DNA of 64,000 nt from JADJPF01 sp964492845 (lineage in GTDB: Bacteria > Acidobacteriota > Blastocatellia > Chloracidobacteriales > JADJPF01): assembly GCA_964492845.1 (NCBI GenBank), contig CAZBMZ010000004.1:62001-126000 (forward strand). The letters run 5' to 3'. The position numbers and the translations under genes are program-made. The notes under the pieces are model-generated. The model saw only the letters and a list, made by a program, of their open reading frames with translations, did no database searches and was not told where the DNA came from. This document shows positions 1-8,227 of this stretch, in pieces (position 1 is the first letter of the stretch; every line of letters starts with the position of its first letter).

Positions 1-1077
1 AACTTTTGTTTGCATAGGCTTGCCTTCATGATTTGGCAAAGCTTCTAATTTTGCGATTAATTCATTACGAAAAGCTTCGTATTCCTCGCCTGGTGCAACT
101 GTACCTTGAGGCTCTCGTCCCTTTACATTAACCATTAGACGGGCATAGTAGCCACCTGAACCCCAAGCGCGGGTCTTTTCCCAATCAACATCACATTTTT
201 CTACTGGAGCAGGTTCTTTTGGCATTTCTTTTAAGGTAAGGTAGCCTTCTTTTATCAACCATTCATTAATACAAATTCCACCGTCCATCTTTCTTGCGCC
301 GTGATCGGAGACAACTAAAACCGTAGTTTCTGGCCCGGCTATTTTTAAGAGTTCGCCTAAACGTTCATCACAGAATTTGTAATAATTTTTAATAGAATTT
401 TCGTAAGGGTTGCCCGGCTCATGCTTTAAGTGTGTTGTGTCCATATATTTCCAAAAACCATGATGAATGCGATCTGTTCCCATTTCTACCATCATAAAGA
501 AATCCCATTCCTTGGTTTGTAGACAATGTTTAGCTAGCTTAAAACGTTTGTCTGTCATTTCAAAGATTTGGTTTAGAATTCGATCCTTGTCATCTGTTCG
601 GAAATTATTACAATCTAAGATATAGCCTTCAGTAACTTCTTCTACTTCAGCCTTAAATTCTTTAGGATAGGTAAAATCGCTTTTAGTGCTAGGTGTTAGA
701 AAACAAGAGACTAAATAGCCATTTAATGGTTTAGGTGGATAGGTTTGTGGAACACCTAAAACAATACATTTTTTTCCTTCTTTTGAAAGAATTTCCCAAA
801 CTGTAGGTTCTTTAACCTGAGCAGAATTAGGGATAGACATTTTGGCATAAGAATAATCGGCTCGGTTACGTAGCCCATAAAAACCAAGTCTACCCGGACT
901 TTTTGAGGTTAACATTGACATCCAGGCCGGAACGGTAATAGGTGGATCAGTAGATCGTAATTTACCCCAAACTCCTTTTTCCATCAAAGATCTAAGATTA
1001 GGTAAATCATCCTTCCACTTGTCGAAAACCAGTTGTGGGGCTGCACAATCTAGCCCAATCACCATAACTTTTTTCAT
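1..1077 (-). CDS. AlkP-superfamily phosphodiesterase/phosphohydrolase (partial, C-terminus off the window)
   Basis: This gene is cut by the left edge; 359 codons are visible. The N-terminus MKKVMVIGLDCAAPQ carries the first metal-binding Asp (D10) of the type I phosphodiesterase/nucleotide pyrophosphatase fold. It is followed by TVPAWMSMLTSKSPG, which holds the Thr nucleophile region, and later by the metal motif VVSDHGARKMDGG. This pattern fits the predicted AlkP phosphohydrolase/phosphomutase group. The substrate cannot be told from sequence. The ATG at 1077 is preceded by GAGGAG about 8 bases upstream. No signal peptide is visible, so it is probably cytoplasmic. It is divergent from the FHA-protease gene at 1464. 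Confidence 0.8.
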   Translation of the reverse strand, partial: MKKVMVIGLDCAAPQLVFDKWKDDLPNLRSLMEKGVWGKLRSTDPPITVPAWMSMLTSKSPGRLGFYGLRNRADYSYAKMSIPNSAQVKEPTVWEILSKEGKKCIVLGVPQTYPPKPLNGYLVSCFLTPSTKSDFTYPKEFKAEVEEVTEGYILDCNNFRTDDKDRILNQIFEMTDKRFKLAKHCLQTKEWDFFMMVEMGTDRIHHGFWKYMDTTHLKHEPGNPYENSIKNYYKFCDERLGELLKIAGPETTVLVVSDHGARKMDGGICINEWLIKEGYLTLKEMPKEPAPVEKCDVDWEKTRAWGSGGYYARLMVNVKGREPQGTVAPGEEYEAFRNELIAKLEALPNHEGKPMQTKV

Positions 1078-1463
1078 TAATTTTTGCTCCTCAAACTAGA
1101 AAGTTAGCTAACTATCGTAATTTCTTAAACAACAATTGACAAGCAGATGTGCCAAAAACAAATAAAATAAACATATTTTTACTGTTTACTCAGGGGTAAA
1201 CAATCTTGATCTTTGCCTTGTCTGAAACTAAACAAAAGGTGTAGTATATTAAAAAGCCTCACTCCAAAATTAAGTGTATTCTTTAAGTATTTTGGATGGT
1301 TAAAATTTATTGATAAGCTATTGTTAACTAACTACATAAATAATTATTTAGCAATAATAGTTTACTAATAAGAATTATTTAAAAAAGTATTACTAATAAG
1401 TTTTTATGATAAGGTAAACTAACACCTCAAAATAACTAGTGTGTTAAGTAAAACAGTTAACTC
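1078..1463. other. AT-rich divergent intergenic region
   Basis: This 386-bp stretch separates two divergent genes. It contains the ribosome-binding site of the leftward gene close to 1087-1092 and many short TTAACTA/TTACTAATAA-like repeats towards 1325-1400. A TTGACA lies at 1136-1141 on the plus strand, but no -10 box sits at a proper distance, so I do not call a promoter there. No RNA gene or coding remnant was recognised. Confidence 0.5.
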
Positions 1464-3023
1464 ATGCCAAGTTTGATGCTCGTTTCCCTCTCAGGTAAAG
1501 AGAGAGGTAAAACATATATATTTGATAAAGAAATTATACTAATAGGAACAGATAGAAGTTGTGATTTACTCCTTCCTATAGAAGAAGCTACAGAAGAATA
1601 TAATTTTGTTGCATCAGAAATCATCTTTAAACCTACGGGATTTCACCTAATACATCAGAACAAAGAAAAATGTACTATTTTTATTAATGATAATCCTATT
1701 GATAAAATACTTATTGACAACACAGTAGAGTTACAAGATGGTGATTTACTAGGGTTTCAGCTTAAGGATAAAGAATCCCGCTATTCTATGCACATAATTG
1801 AAGATAAATCTATTTTACCTCAGCCTAAACAGCCTATTTCTAATAACAATAAGGCCCATCTTTTTCCAGAAGTTGATGTGGTGGGACATATTCATCCACA
1901 AACCGCAACCAAATTTCTTAAAGGATTAGTTTCTGGATTGTGGAGTGAAATCCCACAAGGATTTAAGATTTTTTGCGTAATCCTATCACTACTAAGTGTA
2001 ATAGGACTTATGTTTCCATTAGTTTATATATTTCAATCACTTAAAAATCAATCTCAAGTAATTAATGTATTAAATGAAGAACAAGAAAAAAATCTCCGTA
2101 CCATTTCAGAGCTAAAAACAAAAAATGAACAGTTATTAGACGCATGGAATAAAGACCGTAAGCGTTTTAATCTAGCACAAACAATTAATGAGACTTATCA
2201 AGGTGGGGTATGTTTAATCCAAGGTGTTTATACTTATATTAACCCTCAAACCGGTAAACAATTAAGGTATTTAGATAACGCTTTTAATAATCGACCTTTG
2301 ATAGATGAAATGGGACAAGCAAATGTTAGTTTTGATGGAACTGGAGCAGTTTTTTACGAAGCATTTTCCGGCACAGGTTTTTTAATTGATGAAGGTGAGG
2401 TTTTTACTAATCGTCATGTGGTTCATCCTTGGTGGCAAGACGACACAGACCGTTTAATAATTGCTCAAGGTGGTAAACCTGAAATAGTTGAGCTATATGC
2501 TTATTTTCCTGGAATTAAGCCTAAATTTGAATTAAAAGTAAAAACATTTTCTAAGGAAAACGATGTAGCACTTTGCATTTTTGACCAAGGAGATGCTGCT
2601 ATTACCAAATTACCTATTAACCCAGCAAGTGAAGCAGCAACTATTGGTCAAGCTATTGTTCTTGTAGGTTATCCAACGGGTGTAGATGGTTTAATTGAAA
2701 GATTAGATGATAAAGTAAAAAACGAAATTAACCGTAAGGTATTTTCTCCAGAAGAAAGAATTAAAGAAGTCTCTGAACGTGGTTTAATTCATCCACTAAT
2801 TAGCCAAGGCCATATTAACGGCTTAAATGCAGGCAGAATAATCCATGACGCTGCAACAACAGAAGGTGGATCAGGGAGTCCTATTTTTAATAGTGAAGGT
2901 GACGTAATTGGAATCAATTCATCCATTTTAACAACTGATCGCGGTGTGCCAGTGCAAGGCTCAAATTTAGGTATTCCAATAAAATTTGCATTAGAGATAA
3001 AACAAGAAAGACTTGCAAAATAA
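1464..3023 (+). CDS. FHA-like domain, transmembrane, trypsin-like serine protease
   Basis: The 519-residue protein begins with an FHA-like fold (residues ~1-110: SLSGKERGKTYIF, then GTDRSCDLLLP). A single membrane helix follows (~168-192), then a short charged coiled coil (~200-235) and a C-terminal chymotrypsin-fold protease. The catalytic triad is visible: His318 in TNRHVV, Asp367 in ENDVAL and Ser470 in GGSGSP. The likely topology is a cytoplasmic FHA sensor with a periplasmic protease, suggesting a quality-control or signalling protease anchored in the inner membrane. The HtrA group usually has PDZ domains; none is seen here. The fusion is inferred to couple phospho-threonine binding to proteolysis. 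No substrate can be named. Confidence 0.8.
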   Translation: MPSLMLVSLSGKERGKTYIFDKEIILIGTDRSCDLLLPIEEATEEYNFVASEIIFKPTGFHLIHQNKEKCTIFINDNPIDKILIDNTVELQDGDLLGFQLKDKESRYSMHIIEDKSILPQPKQPISNNNKAHLFPEVDVVGHIHPQTATKFLKGLVSGLWSEIPQGFKIFCVILSLLSVIGLMFPLVYIFQSLKNQSQVINVLNEEQEKNLRTISELKTKNEQLLDAWNKDRKRFNLAQTINETYQGGVCLIQGVYTYINPQTGKQLRYLDNAFNNRPLIDEMGQANVSFDGTGAVFYEAFSGTGFLIDEGEVFTNRHVVHPWWQDDTDRLIIAQGGKPEIVELYAYFPGIKPKFELKVKTFSKENDVALCIFDQGDAAITKLPINPASEAATIGQAIVLVGYPTGVDGLIERLDDKVKNEINRKVFSPEERIKEVSERGLIHPLISQGHINGLNAGRIIHDAATTEGGSGSPIFNSEGDVIGINSSILTTDRGVPVQGSNLGIPIKFALEIKQERLAK

Positions 3024-3046
3024 AACTTAGTAACCATATATGCAAC

Positions 3047-3077
3047 CTTTCTTTAGCTACAAGGTGGCTAAAGAAAG
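3047..3077. terminator. Hairpin after the protease gene
   Basis: CTTTCTTTAGC (3047-3057) pairs perfectly with GCTAAAGAAAG (3067-3077) across a 9-base loop. It lies 24 bases after the protease stop codon. There is no long T-tract after the stem, so it may be an RNA-stabilising or REP-like hairpin rather than a strong terminator. Confidence 0.5.
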
Positions 3078-3079
3078 TA

Positions 3080-3101
3080 GCCCAGCCTTGAAAGGCAGGG
3101 C
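3080..3101. repeat. Second, GC-rich hairpin next to the first
   Basis: GCCC-A-GCCTT (3080-3089) pairs with AAGGC-A-GGGC (3092-3101), with one A/A mismatch. It directly follows the 3047-3077 hairpin and stands out as GC-rich in an AT-rich region. It ends just before the AAAGGA ribosome-binding site of the next gene, so it could also affect its translation. Confidence 0.5.
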
Positions 3102-3119
3102 GTTAAAGGATCACTGCAC

Positions 3120-4727
3120 TTGTTTACTACTGCTAAATCCCAACAAATTTTCATTTTTATTGCTATTGCCTTCTATATAGTTGCTGGTTTATTGGTACTC
3201 AACAACCGGTTTAACTGGTTTGATGATGCTTATTATATAATGCTTGCCCAAGCCTTAGCAGATGGACAAGGCTATGTAGATGTTAATTTACCTACTCCAC
3301 AAATACATAAACTTTTCCCTCCAATGTTGTCAGTTTTTTTAGCTCTACCTAGTTGGTTTAATTTAGCATTAGATACTAAACTAATTGTTTTTAAGGTAAT
3401 ATTAATCCTTTTTGGGGCAATCGGTTTATATGTTTTTACTAAATTAGCGGCTAAAGAAGGCCATAGTTCAAAAACAATTACTTATTCAATAATAATTTCT
3501 GCTACTTCTATTGCTTTGGTTGGTTATACTTGTCGAGTAGCCTCAGAAACAACTTATTTGCTATTTTCTGTCTTAGCTTTAATCTCCCTAAATATTTATC
3601 AAGAGAAAAAAAGGCTGTCTCGCTACCTTTTTATTTCTGCTGTTTTACTAGCTATTTGCATACTTACTAGATCAATAGGTGTTTTACTACTACCAGCAAT
3701 TGTTATTTGTTGGGTTATCAGACAAGAGTTTACAAAAATTTTTTTATTAATCTCTTTATTAATATTGCTACTTTCACCTTGGTTACTCTTAGCTAAACGA
3801 ACTGGTGGAGGTGGGACAAGCCGCTATTTAACTGATATGATGGTGCAATATACCAATATAGATAGCACAGCAGAAAAAAGTTTAGCTAAAGCATTAGTCA
3901 ATAAAGCACAAGAAAATGCTCAACTAATAGTAGGCAAGGAAATCCCGCGTATTATTTTTTCACTATCTGCTAGTTCAACAGTTTTAGAAAATCAAATACT
4001 TAATTTATTTTCCTATCCAATTAGACTATTTATTAGCCTGTTAGTTATCTTAAGTATTTTAGCTGGTTTATGGCCTAAACCTAAAATCACCACACTTTAT
4101 TTATTGTTTTACTTAAGCTTAATTTTAGTTTGGCCTTGGGAGCCAAGCCGATTTTTAATTCCAATAATTCCATTTCTTTGTTTAGCTTTTTTTAGTAGCT
4201 TAGAAAAATTACTTGATTTTCTATTCACTAAGCTAGAGATAAAAAATAATTTAGCAACAAACTTAACTAATATACTAGTTATTTTGCTAGTTATTTCTCA
4301 CTTAATAAGTGATGTGCGTTTTATTACTACAGTTTGGCGTACTGGAGATTATAGCCCACAGGCAGCAGAATTTGGGGAAGATACTGTAACAGCTTATAAG
4401 TGGGTTAAAGAAAATACACCTAAAGATAGTTTAATGGGCTGTATCCCTGCACTAGAAGCATACACATATATTTATAGCCAGCGCAAAGCAATTCCACTTC
4501 CTACTAACCCACAAATTTGTCAACAACTTAAAGTTAACTATCTTATTTTTATAGATGAGAAATTAGTTAATAATAATCAAGAAGCACAATCTGCTAAGGA
4601 TTTTCGTCATCTGCTTAAGCGTGCAGGAGATGATAGTTTCTTAAGCCTGGTTTATCAAAATAAAACAGTAAAAATTTTTTCTATTGACCATAACCGCTTA
4701 GCAGAAATCTTAAGTTCCCAACCTTAA
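3120..4727 (+). CDS. Polytopic membrane glycosyltransferase (ArnT/PMT-like, GT-C fold)
   Basis: The 535-residue protein has about 10-12 hydrophobic segments. The first external loop carries a DD motif (FDDAYYIMLAQALADG), the catalytic-acid region of GT-C enzymes such as ArnT and protein mannosyltransferases. These enzymes use polyprenyl-phosphate sugars on the outer face of the inner membrane. A C-terminal soluble domain starts near residue 410. The chosen start is TTG at 3120, with AAAGGA at 3105-3110 at good spacing; no ATG gives a better start. The acceptor (lipid, protein or glycan) cannot be told. Confidence 0.75.
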   Translation: MFTTAKSQQIFIFIAIAFYIVAGLLVLNNRFNWFDDAYYIMLAQALADGQGYVDVNLPTPQIHKLFPPMLSVFLALPSWFNLALDTKLIVFKVILILFGAIGLYVFTKLAAKEGHSSKTITYSIIISATSIALVGYTCRVASETTYLLFSVLALISLNIYQEKKRLSRYLFISAVLLAICILTRSIGVLLLPAIVICWVIRQEFTKIFLLISLLILLLSPWLLLAKRTGGGGTSRYLTDMMVQYTNIDSTAEKSLAKALVNKAQENAQLIVGKEIPRIIFSLSASSTVLENQILNLFSYPIRLFISLLVILSILAGLWPKPKITTLYLLFYLSLILVWPWEPSRFLIPIIPFLCLAFFSSLEKLLDFLFTKLEIKNNLATNLTNILVILLVISHLISDVRFITTVWRTGDYSPQAAEFGEDTVTAYKWVKENTPKDSLMGCIPALEAYTYIYSQRKAIPLPTNPQICQQLKVNYLIFIDEKLVNNNQEAQSAKDFRHLLKRAGDDSFLSLVYQNKTVKIFSIDHNRLAEILSSQP

Positions 4728-4828
4728 AATCAATTGATCTAAGATAGAAAAATAAGCGTTAAGGTGCTAAGATAACCAAAACTTAAACTCACTCCAAACT
4801 TAATAGCAGTTAAAAAAAGAGGTGGAAA

Positions 4829-5530
4829 ATGTATTGTCCTAGTTGTGGAACGGAAGAACGCCAAACTAGTCAATTTTGCAGGGCTTGTGGTTCGGATATG
4901 AAAACTTTGCGTAACTTGCTGCAAAAGCCTGATTCAATTACTGTTTCCGCAATTTCAGCCCGTGAAGAAATTGGACGAGCAATTGCAACAAAAATTCAAA
5001 CCTTAGAATCTGCTAAAGATCTTAAAAAAGTTGCTGAAGAAGTATTACCTGAAGTAGAAAAATTCCTAGAATCGCCCGCTGAACGGCGTTTGCGTCGCCT
5101 TCGTGCTGGTGTTATTACGGCTGCTGTAGGTTTGGGGGTAACAGTAATAATGTTATTAAGTAAAGTAACTATTTTTCCTTTAGTTTTAATTGGTTGGCCC
5201 GCAGGTTTATTAGTTTTTTTAATAGGTATCGGAGTTATTATTAATGGAGTTCTTTTTAGCATTCCTTCTCAATCTATTCCAGATCGTACTTTAGACCGAC
5301 ATTCGCAATTTGCTTTTGACCAAATATCTAGTAGCAACTCAAGTAATAACACTAGTAATATTGGAGAACCATCCCCTATTAGTTTATTCAATAATAAGTC
5401 ACAAGATAGCATTAGCAATGATTACTTAATGCCTCCTGCCTCTGTAACTGAGCATACTACTAAGCAATTAAGCTTAAATAAAACAGTTGGTGAAGGAGTT
5501 AAAAGAATTACCGCAGAAATTAGAGAATAA
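4829..5530 (+). CDS. Zinc-ribbon membrane protein of unknown function
   Basis: The 233-residue protein starts with a CPSCG...CRACG zinc ribbon (residues 3-21). A basic-acidic linker leads to two adjacent membrane helices (~90-145). The C-terminal tail is polar, Ser/Asn-rich and probably disordered. The ATG at 4829 follows an AGAGGTGG ribosome-binding site. Zinc-ribbon plus two-helix proteins recur in this window (compare 15338 and 45556). It lies only 27 bases before the next zinc-binding gene, so the two may be co-transcribed. Function unknown. Confidence 0.75.
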   Translation: MYCPSCGTEERQTSQFCRACGSDMKTLRNLLQKPDSITVSAISAREEIGRAIATKIQTLESAKDLKKVAEEVLPEVEKFLESPAERRLRRLRAGVITAAVGLGVTVIMLLSKVTIFPLVLIGWPAGLLVFLIGIGVIINGVLFSIPSQSIPDRTLDRHSQFAFDQISSSNSSNNTSNIGEPSPISLFNNKSQDSISNDYLMPPASVTEHTTKQLSLNKTVGEGVKRITAEIRE

Positions 5531-5557
5531 TATTTTTACAAATTGGAGGAAATAAAA

Positions 5558-5950
5558 ATGGCACTTAATATAAAATTCTCCTTTATTTGTGAAAAGCAAT
5601 TTTCAGAGTTACAAGGAACAAGCAATGAAGTTCGTTTTTGTGAGAAGTGCCAATTCCAAGTTACAAATCTTGACCCTCTGAGTGATGAGCAACGCTTAGC
5701 TTTATTTGAAGACGCTGTAAATAACAATAAGAAAATCTGTGTGTCTACAACATTTTCTGTTGAAAATTCTTTGCCTTGTTCTAGAAAAAAACCATCTATG
5801 CCACCTCCAAGGCAAACTGCTGGACTACCTGCTATGCCATCACCTAACATGCTAGCACTTGAGCGCGAACGTATAGAAAAATTAAAAGCTGAACAAGCTA
5901 AAAATCAAGAATCCAAACAAGGATGGTTAGCAAAATTAAAGTTTTGGTAA
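5558..5950 (+). CDS. Small Cys-motif protein, unknown function
   Basis: The 130-residue protein carries an N-terminal cysteine-containing module: a Cys at ~9, FCEKCQFQVTNLDPLSDEQ, and a further Cys at ~67. The pattern resembles the small N-terminal zinc-binding domain of some Bacteroidetes/Acidobacteria regulatory-domain proteins (Cys...RFCxxC...Cys). A proline-rich linker and a charged helical tail follow. I place the start at ATG 5558 because GGAGGA at 5545-5550 has ideal spacing; the upstream in-frame TTG at 5543 would overlap that site. Probably cytoplasmic. No function assigned. Confidence 0.65.
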   Translation: MALNIKFSFICEKQFSELQGTSNEVRFCEKCQFQVTNLDPLSDEQRLALFEDAVNNNKKICVSTTFSVENSLPCSRKKPSMPPPRQTAGLPAMPSPNMLALERERIEKLKAEQAKNQESKQGWLAKLKFW

Positions 5951-5951
5951 T

Positions 5952-6497
5952 TTATTGATTGTTTGAGAATTTAGGCGAGCGTTTTTCTAAAAATGCCTGC
6001 ATTCCTTCTTTTTGATCAGGGTGAGAAAATCTTAGAGAAAAAGCATACTTTTCTAAAATTTCAGCTTTTTCATTGCTTAAATACATTCCTTTTTGGCTAA
6101 CATTTAGAGCAAGTTCTATAGCACTTAAACTTAATTTTGAAATTTTATTTACTTGTTGATTAAATTCTTCTAAAGAGCATACTTTATTTATAAGTCTTAA
6201 GCGATAAGCAACTTGTGAAGTAATTAAACTGTTATTAAGCAATATTTCCAAACTATTGGAGTAACCAATTTTTTTTACCAAAATAGAAAAATTATTTGGC
6301 ATTTCTTTAGCTAATAAATTTGTTGCATCTGTAAAATCAAAAAGGCTTTCTTCGCCAGCATAAATTAATGGTATAGCAATTATTTCTAGCATTTCTGAAA
6401 AAGAAAATGTTCCTGTAAGGTGTGCAATTAAAAGGTCTTTATCTTCCAAACCATTAACTAGCTGTCCTGCTTTATTTAAGACTATTAGTTTGCTCAT
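5952..6497 (-). CDS. Short, divergent enoyl-CoA hydratase/isomerase-like protein
   Basis: At 181 residues this is much shorter than a normal crotonase (~260). The C-terminal half matches the family: a segment ending in SHPDQKEGMQAFLEKRSPKF is the typical crotonase C-terminus, preceded by the helical region around SQVAYRLRLINKV. The N-terminal half with the two oxyanion-hole loops (GxAFSAG and GGG types) is reduced and the motifs are absent. It is therefore probably not an active hydratase; it may be a decayed or repurposed copy. It starts 6 bases after the HIT gene stop and is probably in the same operon. Confidence 0.6.
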   Translation of the reverse strand: MSKLIVLNKAGQLVNGLEDKDLLIAHLTGTFSFSEMLEIIAIPLIYAGEESLFDFTDATNLLAKEMPNNFSILVKKIGYSNSLEILLNNSLITSQVAYRLRLINKVCSLEEFNQQVNKISKLSLSAIELALNVSQKGMYLSNEKAEILEKYAFSLRFSHPDQKEGMQAFLEKRSPKFSNNQ

Positions 6498-6503
6498 AAA
6501 TAG

Positions 6504-6983
6504 TTAGCTAAAATAGGGTTTTAGTCTTTGGTAAGTATTGGTTAGCATTTCTGGTAGGTTTTTAGTCTCTCCAATAACAGTAGTAAAATTTGCATCTCCA
6601 AACCAACGTGGCAAAATGTGCATGTGTAGATGTTCAGCTACTCCGGCCCCGGCAGCCTCGCCTAAATTCATCCCTAAATTAAAGCCTTGCGGATGGTATT
6701 CTTTTTCTATTGCTATTTGGCACATTTTAGTTAAGTCCATTATTTCATTACTAACATTTTTTTCTAAATCTGCCAGTAACTTAGTGTGAACAAATGGGAT
6801 AATTAATAAATGCCCACTATTATAAGGATAAATATTAAGCACTATATAGGCATACTTTCCACGATAAAGAATAAAATTTTCTTCATCATTATTTTCACCA
6901 GCCAGCCGACAAAAAACACATCCAGTTTCTTTTTTTGTAGCAGTAATATATTGATATCGCCAAGGATTCCATAATCTATCCAT
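6504..6983 (-). CDS. HIT-family nucleotide hydrolase/phosphorylase (AP4A type)
   Basis: The 159-residue protein has the histidine-triad motif HLHMHILPRW (His118, 120, 122). The N-terminal WNPWRYQYI and the zinc-type CVFC at 22-25 are typical of the diadenosine tetraphosphate phosphorylase/hydrolase branch. These cytoplasmic enzymes break dinucleoside polyphosphates or nucleotidyl conjugates. It lies in a leftward group with the HU-like gene upstream and the short crotonase downstream. Confidence 0.85.
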   Translation of the reverse strand: MDRLWNPWRYQYITATKKETGCVFCRLAGENNDEENFILYRGKYAYIVLNIYPYNSGHLLIIPFVHTKLLADLEKNVSNEIMDLTKMCQIAIEKEYHPQGFNLGMNLGEAAGAGVAEHLHMHILPRWFGDANFTTVIGETKNLPEMLTNTYQRLKPYFS

Positions 6984-7006
6984 AAATTATGTTTATAAAC
7001 AAACCT

Positions 7007-7288
7007 TTATTTATTTGTTTTTATTTGCTTTTTTAAGACTCTACTGGTTTGAAATCTTACTACTTTACGTGCAGGGACTGTTATCATTTGCCCTGTATTG
7101 GGGTTTCGTCCTTTACGCGGCTTAGCATAGCAGACAGAAAAAACGCCAAAGCCTTGCAAATTAACTTTCCTATTTTCATCTAATGTATTTGTAATTGTTG
7201 CAAGTATTTCAGTTATTAACTGATTAATTTGTAAGTTATTTAGCTGGGTATTTTTTTTGATTGCTTGGATAAGTTGTTTTTTGTTCAT
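7007..7288 (-). CDS. HU/IHF-family DNA-binding protein
   Basis: The 93-residue protein starts MNKKQLIQAIKKN and contains the beta-arm signature GFGVFSVCYAKPRKGRNPNTG, followed by VPARKVVRFQTSRVLKK, the hallmark of HU/IHF histone-like proteins. They bend DNA as dimers. I use the ATG at 7288 instead of a longer 110-residue frame (start 7339), because homology begins here and the extension would run through the upstream terminator. The usual beta-arm RxPxTG is present as RNPNTG. The ribosome-binding site is weak. Confidence 0.9.
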   Translation of the reverse strand: MNKKQLIQAIKKNTQLNNLQINQLITEILATITNTLDENRKVNLQGFGVFSVCYAKPRKGRNPNTGQMITVPARKVVRFQTSRVLKKQIKTNK

Positions 7289-7290
7289 AA

Positions 7291-7315
7291 AGGGAAAAGG
7301 GCGCAAAACGCGCCC
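7291..7315 (-). terminator. Rho-independent terminator of the superoxide dismutase gene
   Basis: GGGCGC (7299-7304) pairs with GCGCCC (7310-7315) over a 5-base loop. On the minus strand the stem is followed by TTTTCCCTTT. It sits 17 bases after the dismutase stop and directly before the HU-like start codon, so HU expression may depend on read-through or on its own promoter. Confidence 0.75.
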
Positions 7316-7331
7316 TAACTTCTTATACTGT

Positions 7332-8057
7332 TTATCCAAGTTTAAGACTGGCTACTTGTTCTAAGCGTTTGTTAACCACATCCCAATTAACATTTTGCAT
7401 AAAAGCATCCATATATTTACCAACTACAGGGCCAAATTGTAATTGATATGCATGCTCATACATATCCATAGCAAGCAATGGGCGACCCATAGCATAATTT
7501 ACTGAATGGTCATCTTGGCATATGTTATGCAGCGATCCATCAACTAAGGAATAAGTTAATACTACCCAACCTGAACCACCTGCTAAACCTCCACCAGTCC
7601 CACGAAATTCAGCTTCCCAAGCTTCTACACTTCCCCAATTAGCTTTAATAGCATCTACTACTTTACCTGCTGGCTTACCATCTCCTCCCATATTATCAAA
7701 ATAATGCTCATGTAAAATTACTGAATTCATCATAATTATTTGCCGTCTCTTGAGTCCAGCACGCACAAAAGCAGGAGTATCTTTATTTAATGCAGCAAGG
7801 GATTGTTCTAATTTATTTACACCATTTACAGTACCAGTATAATTTTTAGCATGATGATTAGTAATCATTACTTCATCTAAACCCTTTAATTTTGAAGGGG
7901 GATAAGGAAGATCTTTTACTTTGCGAGTGCCAGCATATGCTGGTGGTAAAGCACCTTGAATTGTATTCCAGCCGCTTACCTCTGGAACACTTTCAGCTAC
8001 TGCGGCTCCGACAGTTCCTAGGGTGATTGCTTTCATTGCATCTCTTCTAGTTATCAT
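7332..8057 (-). CDS. Fe/Mn superoxide dismutase with Tat-type signal
   Basis: The 241-residue protein begins MITRRDAMKAITLGTVGAAV, a twin-arginine-like signal, followed by the SOD fold. Metal ligands are visible: His in NHHAKNYTG, His in ILHEHYFDN, and Asp/His in DMYEHAYQ. The enzyme converts superoxide to peroxide and oxygen; the signal suggests it acts outside the cytoplasm. Fe versus Mn use cannot be decided, and the active-site surroundings (AMDMYEHAY) are variant. The start follows GGAGGAAAA. The upstream region contains a 16-bp direct repeat and a 20-bp palindrome. Confidence 0.85.
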   Translation of the reverse strand: MITRRDAMKAITLGTVGAAVAESVPEVSGWNTIQGALPPAYAGTRKVKDLPYPPSKLKGLDEVMITNHHAKNYTGTVNGVNKLEQSLAALNKDTPAFVRAGLKRRQIIMMNSVILHEHYFDNMGGDGKPAGKVVDAIKANWGSVEAWEAEFRGTGGGLAGGSGWVVLTYSLVDGSLHNICQDDHSVNYAMGRPLLAMDMYEHAYQLQFGPVVGKYMDAFMQNVNWDVVNKRLEQVASLKLG

Positions 8058-8074
8058 TTATTTTCCTCCAGATA

Positions 8075-8113
8075 AATTTGGTTATTTGATAGATAAGAAT
8101 TTGGTTATTTGAT
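8075..8113. promoter_or_regulatory. 16-bp direct repeat upstream of the dismutase gene
   Basis: AATTTGGTTATTTGAT occurs at 8075-8090 and again at 8098-8113, a 23-bp period (about two helical turns). It lies 18-56 bases upstream of the dismutase ATG, so it is a candidate operator or a slippage-derived duplication. Confidence 0.45.
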
Positions 8114-8128
8114 TAAAACAATTAGCCC

Positions 8129-8148
8129 GTTTTAACTTAAGTTAAAAC
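8129..8148. repeat. Perfect 20-bp AT-rich palindrome
   Basis: GTTTTAACTT AAGTTAAAAC reads the same on both strands. It lies between the rpsA terminator and the dismutase gene and could be a dimeric regulator site for the latter. Confidence 0.5.
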
Positions 8149-8166
8149 CGAGCCTGCTAGAAATAA

Positions 8167-8195
8167 AAGAGCCTAGAAGTTTTTTCCAGGCTCTT
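8167..8195 (-). terminator. Terminator of rpsA
   Basis: AAGAGCCT (8167-8174) pairs with AGGCTCTT (8188-8195) around a 13-base loop. On the minus strand it is followed by TTATTT. It lies 33 bases after the rpsA stop codon. Confidence 0.75.
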
Positions 8196-8227
8196 AAGCC
8201 AAAACTACAAATAGCTATTAATTTTCC

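Noticed and set aside
1136..1168. Promoter from TTGACA at 1136
   Set aside because: The nearest TAAAAT is 21 bases away, outside the accepted spacing.
7289..7339. Longer HU-like start at 7339
   Set aside because: It would run through the dismutase terminator; homology begins at 7288.
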